Source: Apostichopus japonicus (lineage: Eukaryota > Echinodermata > Holothuroidea > Aspidochirotida > Stichopodidae). From it: a DNA stretch of 64,000 nucleotides. The notes under the pieces were generated by a model. It had not been told where the DNA came from and did not search any database. It saw nothing but the letters and a program-made list of their open reading frames with translations. Where the stretch lies: positions 6,380,501-6,444,500 of the forward strand of contig NC_092569.1 in assembly GCF_037975245.1 (NCBI RefSeq). The letters run 5' to 3'. The position numbers were made by a program, and so were the translations under genes. Within the stretch, counting starts at the first letter, position 1. Every line of letters starts with the position of its first letter. Below, piece by piece: positions 23,162 through 33,403 of this stretch.

Positions 23162-26100
23162 CCATGTCATTTATATCCATTTTTAAGGAAGCTGGATGAT
23201 GGTTCTAGCACCCACTTAACCCGTTTCGCCGCCTAACTCCTCATAAACCGACTTAATTACTCAAGAACTTGATTTAAATATATGTTTTTCGAAACATCGT
23301 GTGACAAGTTTATAGATGAAATAGTAATGCAGCAGCTGTAATAGTACAAATTGGTGGGTGATAAAATTATAGTGACAGTGGGTTAAATACTGACAGTAGA
23401 ATTGTTACTCTCTTTGTGTCATCTTGGAAAGCTTAAATCCTTGGTTTCCAGAAAGTATGGAATCGTAATGTGTCGTCACAATGTTAAAATATGTTAAGTT
23501 AATATACTGTAGCAGTTTTTAATACAACGATTCTTGGTTCAGTTGACATACTGTACAGTTGCAATGATTTTTGACAAATTATTTTAATCTAATAAATGAG
23601 GAGTTCAACATTGTGCTGCAAAATGAGTATTTATCGAATGTCATCAATTTATTAGTCATTTTATTAAAAATGTAGCAAAATGATCAATTGATCAGTTCAA
23701 GTTAATAAATCGTTTCATTTCAAAATTTGGCAACAAAATAAAAAATTAAGTTTGCATCAGCTTTGTCAGATTGTTTTTTTTTTAAATATCAGTTAAAGCA
23801 AGAATAGGAGTTTCTGTCAGCTTCAAATGTTAGAAAAAGAAGTATACACAACGATGCCGGTATAAAACGGGAAAATAGCCTGTTTTCTCCCCATAAGGAC
23901 AGTTTTTGTACGAGGCAAAACACAAATTCTATTTCTTTTAACAAATTTACATCAAATAACCGTCCGAATCTCACACAACTAATACGAGAAAGAACCGATT
24001 CTCTCTGAACATTACATTGAACCTGCTGATAACGTTAACATGGATTTTTGTGACATGTGTCCTGCGTGTGCGTCGTGCCGTGATGTGCTTATGTGACCCA
24101 CATGCAGATCTGGTTATTTAATGGCCAAAGATCCGGTAAATCCGTCTCCGAGTAATATTAAGTAAGGAAAAATATGTTTTAACTTCATATTTATTCGCAC
24201 CTCTTAAAACACTAATATACGTGATAGATACGAAGGAATGAGAGGAAGTAAAGTAGGGATGAGGAGTGGGAGAGAGACAGAAACGGAGAGGGAGGGAAGG
24301 GATGGGAAGGTTGACGCACCCAAAACGCCGTTCCACAACGCGTCAACAACAAGAATAATAACTCTGTCTAGAGCTTGTAACTTGCGAAATGATAAACATT
24401 AATTTTCTCAATTACATGTAATTATGTATCCCAGTAAGCGTCGTGTTCCAATTCCGCATCGACAATTTCAAAAGATAATTAATTCATGCAATGTGTAAGG
24501 GAAGGTAATGATGACGTCATCAAGGGTTTGGGCAAGAGGTTTCCTCCAGCAGAAACGTTACCATTGTTTATGCCAGGATACACTTTAATGTTATAAAGTA
24601 TTCCTCATTACGTATTGCTCTTCAAAGGGTTCCTTGATGGTGACCAATAGCAACGCCAGAAATAGTTTTGATAGCTTCCATCCAAGGGAAAACGGTGCAC
24701 CTGTGCAAAGAGGAAGAACCATGAGCAAGATGTTTTAGCTAAACACATCTTTTGTAGTTTTTATTATTCGTTATCCCTTTAAAATGGGAAAATGCACAAG
24801 TCATGTGCATTAGCAATAATTTAACATTCATGATGTATGCATAGGGTGGCAGATGATGTCTTATACCAGCCCTAGCTATGTGATATAAAGTTTCTTCATT
24901 ATCAATAGTATTTGATATGGTCACCCCAACACTGTGCTCCAACATGGCCGGTTAGTTTTTAATTCTAGAAGAGGTGAGCAGTAGAACACTTTAACATTTA
25001 ACGATTCACATACAACTGTGCTTGCGGATAAATTTTCAACAATTGAGGGTTGAGCACGGGGAGGAAATACCGAAGAAACCAGAAGAATGTTGTTTTGTAT
25101 CTTTTTACGGTGGCCCAGAAAATATGAAATAAAAGTAGACATTTCATATCGAAATTTCGTCTATTTTATCTAAGTATTTTTGGTTTCGATGATAATCGTT
25201 ACCTTTGTAGTGATGCAGGCGGATGATTGTGTGTGTGGGTATACATGTGCGTTTGTTTTTCTATCTGACCGAGGACAAAAGAATTCCAGGTCCTCGATTG
25301 TGATTTCTAAAGAATCACCACGTCCTCGGAAGAATTTCTATTGTATGGGGTATTGTTAAGGTTAGGGTACGTGGATTTGAACAATGGAAAATACAATGGG
25401 GTACTCGGTTGGAATGTAAAACCAACATGTATGTGTGCGTGTGTGTGCATGTGTGTGTGTGTTTGTGACGCCTTGCTCATTGTTAACACGATATCTTAAG
25501 AAGAGAAGTTCGGACCGATCTAATGTTTGGTGTGTAGGAGTACCACATTAGGTAAAAGAAGTCTACGGTTGTGGGGGAGGTCAAAGGTAATTCGGTCACC
25601 AGGGGTCAAAGTTTTGAAACGTCACATGATATCTAAAGAAGGGAAGCTTGGAAAAACTGTTCATCTTCAAATGCCCTATTTTGTTTCGTGCTTTCGTTCA
25701 TTTATTACAATATATCAGTTCCTGGGGATCGGCAGGAGAACCATTCAACGCTCACATTGTAATAACTAGCTTTATGTTGGTTTCTTCAACTTTCCAATTA
25801 TTCTTTGTATGTGCAAGTGAAATGCCGGAGGTATACTCACTCAGCCCCTTTGCTAGAAATGTGATGTTATAATCTATCGTATCTCCCACCGACCAGCTTA
25901 TTAGATAACATATGCGTTTGGCATAATCATATTACAAGTGTCTGTTTTTGTGCAACACTCTAGTGTGTATAGCAGGCATACCGATATCGACCTAGGCAAG
26001 GTTGCAATGACGATGGACAATTCATAACTGACATTCATTTGGAGCTGGTTTCCTACACAAACTTGCTTGAAATTCAAATTCAGTGAAAACAAACTGTTCC

Positions 26101-27371
26101 CTTTGGTTCAATGGTTCTATGTGAATTCTAAACGTTAAAGTTACTCAAAGTTGCTTACGGACAAGGAAGTACGCTATAGAGTACATTGTTTGAATGAACG
26201 TTTACTTGTGCCTATATACCGAAATTGTAGGATGATATTTGCAACTTATAATGAATTGCCTACTTGTTGTGTCCTTACGATGGCGCCCTTGTAGATTTGA
26301 AACGAGACTGATTTAGAGAGCGTACGTCGTAAATCATTTGTCTTTGCGTTTCCAGATCAAGATTGTGTGCATAGTAGGTGTGACGTTTGCAGCGCACCTG
26401 CTCGAGATTATTAATTATCATAATCTAAATTAAAGACATAGTTAAAGTCCCCTGCTATTATTAACACGTTCTGCAGTCTATCCCTGAGTAAGAGATGTAG
26501 ATGCTCGAAATAAGGTTTCATCGCGGTAAGGGCCGTATAAAGAGACAAGTGAGAATGACGTGTTCAGAACCTTAATATCCAGAAGAATATGCCGGCCATT
26601 GTTGCCTGTGACAAGTTTATGAATTGAAAATTTCAGATAAGGATTTAAAAGCATGTAGACACCTCTATCAGTAGAGGTGCCATGACAAATACTTTCCCGT
26701 CACACTCGTTTATCCAGCAACTATCAACGTCATGAGTACTGTGGGTCTTGAATATGGTAAATGTCGCTTTTATCATTGTGTAAATAAGAAGAAACAAACC
26801 TTTCTTTCTTCTTTTTGTTTACTCTGCCTTAACCGTCTTACATTTTAAGGGCTTAAACGAAGTTCACCCATGCATGCATTGAAAAACAATGGTAGATATA
26901 GTTACGGTAATTCGTAGAATGACTATGAAGGTGATCGGGTGGGGGGGGGGGGGAGGTTGAGGTACGACAGATGACAAATTTACTGACAATTTGATGTAAT
27001 TATTACACAATTAGAGATAGTGAGTTTGGTGAAAAGAATCAAGCAGAACAAAACAAAAAACAAAACCATCACGTGGTCAGAGTGGCTACACACGCTCGCT
27101 CTTAAAACAAAGGAGAAAAAAATACGGTCGAGGAGTTGTCTTAAAAAAAAAACAATAAATTTATAATTGCTTATGAGATTGATTTTTATTTTATCTCGTC
27201 AAGAAAGGTTTGTTAATGTCAGTTTTGCTCATGTTTTTTTTTGTTGTTCTTTATTTAGTGTAAAATTGAATATTTGCTGGCTACATCTAGAGATAGAAGA
27301 TGTTTATTTATATGTTTCAGGGAAAAAATGTATGTTCATTACATCAAGATACAGCTTATATAAACTGTGCT

Positions 27372-27374
<3 letters not shown>
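23162..27374. other. Intergenic, no gene recognised
   Basis: The first part is the duplicated gene flank (to about 25045). After that there is a (TG)n-rich microsatellite at about 25427-25467, a segment at about 25925-26060 that matches about 9945-10080, and a G-run at about 26941-26953. Open frames here are short and show no domain. Confidence 0.5.

Positions 27375-27420
<46 letters not shown>
27375..27420. repeat. (AT)n microsatellite, left of hAT-like insertion
   Basis: Pure TA dinucleotides. Together with the TA tract at 29430-29457 it appears to be one original microsatellite split by the element at 27421-29429. Confidence 0.85.
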
Positions 27421-27423
<3 letters not shown>

Positions 27424-29426
27424 GCGCGTATCCAGGATTTTCTAACCCGGGGGGCGCGAATTACTATCTAAGCGGAGCGCCACCATCGGTTGGCGCGCAG
27501 CGTACAAGAAAATTTCTGGTTTTGATACCCCCCAGATCACCGGAAACGGCACTTCTCGGGCTTGAAATGACCAACCAGATGTACACTTTTGGCCTGAGAA
27601 CCAAGTATTTCCTAATAGTTTTTTTTTTCCATCCATAACCTTTTTGAAGATTGTCAACCCGGAACACGTCATGTTCGACCTGATCGCATGTCCTGATGGT
27701 CTTTGCTTTTGTAGGTGATTCTACGTAGCGGCCCACAATACCCGTCAGCCCCACTTTTCAAGGTTTTAAGCCCCAAATTTGTTCAGAATTTGAAAATTCA
27801 CATTTCTCGTGAATAAACTCACTTCGAAACATACCCATAATGTTGTACAAAATTTCATCTATGGACAGCCAATATAGAAAAACTACCTTCAACCCCTAAC
27901 AGACCGGTCAAAATTGCACGAGTAGAGGGAAGTGTGATGCAGACTGTTGGTCAGAAATTTTCGAAACTTCAGACACAGTTAATTTATTGGTGTACAAATA
28001 TTAAACCTCGCTTATAACGGCTATTATAAAACTTGGTTGAAGAAAATGAAAAATAACAGATATTTCCTTCAACCGAACACTACACACATAGGCGTAGGAG
28101 GCGCGGCGGCAGTGGCGGAGCTATGGGTATTGGTCAGGAGGGGCGAGAATGGTCTGTGGGGGCGCTTTCGACACTATCTAAGCGGAGCGCCACCACTGGT
28201 TGGCGCGTAGCGCACAGACAAATTTTGAGTAAAGATACTCCCTAGATCGCCGGAAATGACCCTTTCAGGGCCTGGCTAATTTGCAGATAAACGAAGAATA
28301 GGGTGTCATCGCCAAATTACACCAACAAAATGTGACAAATGTCAATAAGTAGATGAGAGCGCAATAAAATAGTCAATAATCTAGAATAAGTAAAAAGTGG
28401 TAAAGAGCTGAAAAAGGCGCCAGCAGTCCATTTGAGTCCGTCAGGGGGCGCATCCGCCCCTGACCGTATGGACGCTCCGCCACTGCGCGGCGGGGGTGCA
28501 GCCCCTAATTCGCTATTACTAATGTAAAAGAGAGTTTTGACATTATTGGACCTCCATGCTTTTTATACATCTACATGAGAAATGTCGTTGTTTACATTAG
28601 CATCCCGCGGTATACTGCGCAATTTGAACGGACCGTACGGTACATGATGGCATGCGATGTAATAACCGATGCTTGCTTATATGATATTGACATTGACACG
28701 TTGAACGCGCGCTCCGCGCGCGAAAATTTTTGGTTATTTTTTCAGGCAAGTCGGACAGTTTTGAGGATTTTCATCCTGGAAGGCAAATTATCTAAGCGTA
28801 GCGCCACCATAAGTTGGCGCGAAGCGTTAAAGAAAATTTTGGCCGAAAATGCCTCCCAGATCGCTGGAAATGACACTTCTCAGGCCTTGTAAGTTGCATC
28901 TAAGCACTTTCTATTTTGAAATTACTTAGCGATATCATTTAAAAAATGCTGAATGGGAGGGGGGGGCGGTCGCCCCCATCCCAAAATGCGTCATGTTCCC
29001 CGACGACACGGTCGAGTTCGAGACCAGCCACAGTTGGTTTCATAGCACAATTCTACACACGCGTTATGATAGACCATATATAGTATATATATACATCATT
29101 AGTGAGAGAGGAAAATGGAAACGTCAAAAAATGGAGTTGTCGGTGTAAGGGGTATGGTGAGGCACACTTTTACGAAATCATTGATCCGTCACTGGCTACC
29201 CTTCAGCGCTGTAATGATGTCACTGTTCCTATTTCTCTTCCCGGTGTCTTCGCGTTTTTTTTACTCCCTCCTTTTCTCCTTCTTCTCTCTTTCTTCTTTT
29301 TCTTTTCCCTTCCTTCCTCTCCTCCTCCTCTTTTTCCCCTCTTTTTTCCTTTTTTCTTCTCTTTTTTCTCTCCTCTTTTTCCTACCCGGGGGGCGCGCGC
29401 CCCCAACGCCCCCCCTGGATACGCAC

Positions 29427-29429
<3 letters not shown>
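27421..29429. mobile_element. hAT-like non-autonomous element inserted in a TA microsatellite
   Basis: The termini are CAGGCGCGTATCCAGG and, at the right, CCTGGATACGCACCTG, an imperfect inverted pair. Both flanks are TA repeats, so an 8-bp TATATATA target duplication is possible but not provable. The interior contains three related subterminal-type blocks starting AAGCGGAGCGCCACC or similar near 27468, 28180 and 28792; the middle one lies inside the nested element at 28110-28485. A pyrimidine-rich run covers about 29240-29388. No transposase is seen. Confidence 0.7.
28110..28485. mobile_element. Nested hAT-like MITE
   Basis: The inverted ends CAGTGGCGGAGC and GCTCCGCCACTG are bounded by an exact 8-bp duplication CGCGGCGG (28102-28109 and 28486-28493). 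It is 376 bp and lies inside the 27421-29429 element. Its interior repeats the AAGCGGAGCGCCACC block, so the two elements are related. Confidence 0.8.
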
Positions 29430-29460
<31 letters not shown>

Positions 29461-29521
29461 AAACAAAAAACAATTCCGCACTCTTAGTTCAAAACCTCAA
29501 TTACATATAGCTTTCCCTAAC

Positions 29522-29562
<41 letters not shown>
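29430..29562. repeat. (AT)n microsatellites
   Basis: TA tracts at about 29430-29457 and 29525-29562. The first is the right half of the microsatellite split by the hAT-like element. Confidence 0.8.
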
Positions 29563-29564
<2 letters not shown>

Positions 29565-29820
29565 CCTATACGTTTTTACATCACACAAGTTAATAATTTT
29601 TAATAAGCTATCAACCATGTTTGCTGTTTTTGAATTCTAAACTGTTTGCTAAATAAAACCCGGCGAAGGGAACTTAAGTGTTGTTACAGTATTTCTTAAG
29701 GATATTCACTATCTTCCAATAATGAAGAGAAGGCGACCCACGCAATATTTCCTTTCTAACATTAGTTGAGAACATGTGTTGGTGTAAGAGTGGTATTCTT
29801 TATTCACTTTAATTAAAGAT

Positions 29821-30008
29821 ACTTTTTAAGAAAAAGTCACCCAGGAAAGAACCTGGGCACGAAAACCAAACTACCAAACGACTGATCCGCTCTCAGCCCC
29901 AGTCCCCTTGCATCGGGACTGTGACTGTGTGATCATCGTCAGGTGTGTATCACCATTCCCTAAGGGAACAGATACTACACATGATCTTAGCCAAAAGGCC
30001 GAGAAGCG
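29821..30008 (-). mobile_element. SINE-like retroposon with a U2 snRNA-derived head, copy 1
   Basis: On the minus strand the element starts CGCTTCTCGGCCTTTTGGCT and continues through AAGATCATGTGTAGTATCTG. This is the conserved 5' end of U2 snRNA, including the GTAGTA branch-site pairing sequence. After about 45 bases U2 similarity stops and an unrelated body follows with short stems (CCCAGG...CCTGGG; GTCCC...GGGAC), ending CTTAAAAAGT. The flanks are an 8-bp direct repeat ATTAAAGA (29812-29819 and 30009-30016). The 188-bp element recurs at 41568-41755 with a single base difference. The U2 Sm site and 3' domain are absent, so it is not a U2 gene. Confidence 0.8.
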
Positions 30009-30677
30009 ATTAAAGACAAATTATACATACATAGGCTATGCCATTTATATCAAATTTACTACTCCATTGGGTTTAGAAAATTAAACGACGTTTATTAAAA
30101 GTGAAATACAAACATGTACTCGCTCTGAACAAAGCACCATTATATCAACAACTGAATGGATCCTTTTTTATCGATGATGTAAGCTCATATTAATTTTCAA
30201 AGAATATTATAGTCAGGGGCGGATCCAGGATTTTGAGAAAGGGGGGCCGACATCCCCATGGTAGCACTTTAGGGATCTGCGTCCTGGGGAGGGGTCTAGG
30301 GGGAGGGGTTGTCCCCCTCCCCCTTGGAAATTTTTGGTTAATTGTGAGTGCTTAGATGCAAAATGGTGAAACATTTCGCCAAAAACTAGAAAAACCAGAA
30401 ACGTTGCAGACACGCTTTTTTGTGCACATATTTTTTCTCGATAGACACATATTTAACAACGCTCAACAGTGCATGTACAATGGATACACTATTATTGTGT
30501 CGATTCGTTTTTTCTTTTGCGCGAAAATTATGACACCAGATTCACCCCAAGAAAAAACATAAAACAAGATATATTCAATGAGATAATTATAATATACTTA
30601 TTAATGAAAGGGGGGTGTAGGCGGTTTTACACTATCTAACGCAACGTAGTCGCCAAGAACCTGAAGTATTTTTAAGG

Positions 30678-32800
30678 GAGGGCCCGATAATAAGCGGAAA
30701 CGGATCACCGACCGAAAAAATATCGGAATTTGTGAACTATTTCTTGCTTCCTATTGTATTAAAACAAAGCACCTATGTGAAAGACACAAATCACATTCTG
30801 AAAATTGTGGAAGCCACCCCGTTACCAAAAGCAGTAGTACTTGCCACACTCGATGTCGTCGCCATGTATACCAATACTCCCCAAGAGGAGGCATTAGATA
30901 TATGTCAAGAAGTCTATGAAAAGGCGGAAAAAAGCGAATATGGAATAAATAAAATATCTTCCATATCCATGCGCAAACTAATTGAACTTATTTTTAACAA
31001 GAAACTGTTTCGAGTTCAATAACCAATTCTATCTACAAAAGATCGGTTGCGCCATGGGTAGCCAAGCCTCTCCGGAAATCTGTGATATCGTCATGCATAG
31101 ACTGGAAAACCAGATTTTACCGACAGATTTTAAAATCTTAAAATGGCTCCGCTATAGAGATGAAATTCTATTGCTTTACGACGGTTCACCTCAGGAACTT
31201 GAACAACTAGTAAACAGGTTGAATGAAATTCACCGCTTCTTAAAGTTTACGGTAGAAATATTACACACCGAGGTAACATACCTAGATTTGAAAATCTTCA
31301 AAGGTCCAAGGTTTGAAATCAATGGGTTATTAGACACCAAAGTCTACACCAAACCCACGGAAACCTTCCAATACCTAGACAGAAACTCTGCACACCCACT
31401 TGCCACTTTTAAAGGCTTCATTAAAGGGGAAGTCTTACGATACGCACGTCTATGTAACAATGAGACTGATTTCTTACAGAAAAAGAATGCGTTCACAGAG
31501 AAACTGTTACGCCGTAACTATAAGAAAGAGGAAATTGCCTCAGCCACGAAAGGCATAAAATTTGAAAACCGTGGGCAATACCTCACTACCAAACCTAAAC
31601 AAAAGGAACCACAAATGGTGTTCAAGCTTACCTATACACCCCATATCAAAACCACGCATTTGAAAAATGTACTTTTGAAACATTGGCACTTAATCTCGCA
31701 ACACGCGGACAGGGGCGTAGCGAAGGTTTTTGTTGTTGGGGGGGGGGGGGTGGAGGATTTGATTTGCCGACGGATCTGGAAGTGGTGACTGAAATGGGGG
31801 AGGGGTCTAAGGGGAGGGGGTGTCCCCCTCCCTTTTGAAAATTTTTAGTTTTGAAACGTCCTTAGATGCAATCTGGTGCATATTTTAAGTCAAATTTGGC
31901 ACTGTAGAATTTCCATTTCGATATTATTTTTATGGCAGTCGGCAGAAGAAGAATTAATTGGGACCAATTATCGAACCGTGTTTTCTCTTTCACCGATCGT
32001 TGAAATAGTGAAACTTCGTGATGAAAATGTTCAGAAAACTTTCCGGTAATGAGAAATAACAACATTCATTGATATACAAGCGAGAAACGTTAAAAATTGT
32101 GTACAATTCGTGAGCCGTGTCCTTAAGTTTTCCACGGAGAACGAATGACATCTGCGATGACGTCATTCTGAACAGAGGATAATAACAACACGTTGTCACA
32201 CGATAGCACGACTCATGGGCTGCGGCCTATACGGAAGCCTTTAATTCCATTTCTTTCACTGAGTTGCCGGCGATTCTGGCACTCGTCTAGCTGAGCCTGG
32301 CTACAGTAGCTATACTGACGGCCGTGACATTATCAGTTATTTGCCGAGAGGTTTTTAACTTGCAGGCGTCGGGTGATTGGATTGGTGAATGAGTTTATCA
32401 GATGAAGAACTGGAAAATCGAAATAACCGATAAAGAAGCTCCCGTTCTCCTTTTCTCTATTCAGCTTTCCTTCTTTCTTCCCCTTCCGCTCTCTTCACCT
32501 TTTTTCCTTTTGCCGACAGACCCAAAATTTGCCGACAGCGACCAAAATATTGGGGGGCGGGGTGTGACACCCCCCACACCCTCCCCCGCTCGCTACGCCC
32601 CTGCACGCGGAATTATCCAAACTGTTTCCAAAAGAACCGATTCTAGCCTACAAAAGGGCCCAAAATCTCAAAGATTTACTTGTTAACTCAAGGTTTCATA
32701 CTAACGAAGAATCAGCTGACTCTCAAGGTTCACACGAAGCTCTTTTAGATGCTCTTATAGCTGCACTATGAGTCCATAAAAACTCGTGCACAGAAAATAG
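30678..32800 (+). pseudogene. Penelope-like reverse transcriptase, broken
   Basis: Frame one (from about 30678) reads GPIISGNGSPTEKISEFVNY and TLDVVAMYTNTPQEEAL. A one-base shift near 31010 moves to a second frame with KIGCAMGSQASPEIC, WLRYRDEILLLYDG, TYLDLKIF, VYTKPTETFQYLD and an ending found in Penelope-like enzymes. The coding sequence is then cut at 31709 by a hAT-like element and resumes after 32604 with LFPKEPILAYKRAQNLKD. The catalytic box reads YRDE rather than the usual DD pair, and the N-terminus is missing, so it is dead. No intact GIY-YIG nuclease is visible after it. Confidence 0.75.
31710..32603. mobile_element. hAT-like element inserted in the Penelope coding region
   Basis: The ends CAGGGGCGTAGCGA and its complement TCGCTACGCCCCTG are flanked by an exact 8-bp duplication CACGCGGA (31702-31709, 32604-32611). 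It is 894 bp with G/C-rich runs near both ends and no transposase. Removing it and one duplication rejoins the interrupted reverse-transcriptase frame, which confirms the boundaries. Confidence 0.85.
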
Positions 32801-33403
32801 ATGCATTTTGAGAACGAGACGCCCAGGGCGAATATAAAATATTCAAAAGCTACTACTGATGAAGCTCCTCCTATAAAGTTTGAGAGCAGAAACCGGTCTA
32901 GTTAGTCATAAGAACCTACACTAGTCTCTCCTACTATTAACAGTACACTCAATTCACCTAATAGGTGCAATTATGTTTCACCACGAGGAGCATGCTATAA
33001 GTTCATGTTCCTCGGGCCCTCCCTTAAAAATACTTCAGGTTCTTGGCGACTACGTTGCGTTAGATAGTGTAAAACCGCCTACACCCCCTTTCATTCAGAT
33101 AATTATGATATACTTGCTAACTGTGCATTGATTTTCCCTGACAGTAATAGTCAGCACTTATAGTACTGAGCCGTATCTAATTAATACGTGATGTCGCGTA
33201 GGCCTGATAATTGCCTTAGTTTCAAATTTGGAATGAAAACGATCGCGTTTCAGGGAAGAGCAGCTGGATATATATTAGGCTTTTCTTTCACCAAGTTATG
33301 CCTATTAGGAATTTGAAGTACTCCCACATAAAAAAAACGCAACTGATTTCCAAAAAGGGGGGGCCGGGGCCGGGTCGGCCCCCCCCCCCTGGATCCGCCC
33401 CTG

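Larger units (their letters stand above)
18155..25045. repeat. Segmental duplication, copy 2
   Basis: Copy of window positions 1 to about 6860, in the same orientation, with exons, introns and the MITE conserved. It differs by point changes, by a 127-bp deletion inside the MITE, by four extra codons in the last fibrinogen exon and by an insertion of about 240 bp near 24750-24985. Exon lengths 265, 212, 309 and 265 are identical in the two copies. Confidence 0.9.
30603..33095 (+). mobile_element. Penelope-like element unit with about 80-bp inverted termini
   Basis: The segments 30603-30687 and 33012-33095 are reverse complements of each other apart from a G/C run length. Outside them, near-identical direct repeats lie at about 30575-30600 and 33096-33120 (AGATAATTATAATATACTT and the same with one change). 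These are a candidate target duplication. Between them lies the broken reverse transcriptase and the nested hAT-like element. Confidence 0.6.
30214..33403. mobile_element. Composite DNA element with CAGGGGCGGATCC termini
   Basis: The ends CAGGGGCGGATCCAGG and CCTGGATCCGCCCCTG are perfect inverted repeats 3.2 kb apart. A 5-bp repeat ATAGT touches each end (30209-30213, 33404-33408), shorter than expected for hAT. Inside sits a Penelope-like unit (about 30603-33095), which itself carries another element (31710-32603). The outer element may be a simple MITE enlarged by these insertions. Confidence 0.65.

Noticed and set aside
29821-30008. Functional U2 snRNA gene
   Set aside because: Only the first 45 or so bases match U2; Sm site and 3' stem-loops are missing, and both copies have flanking direct repeats typical of retroposition.
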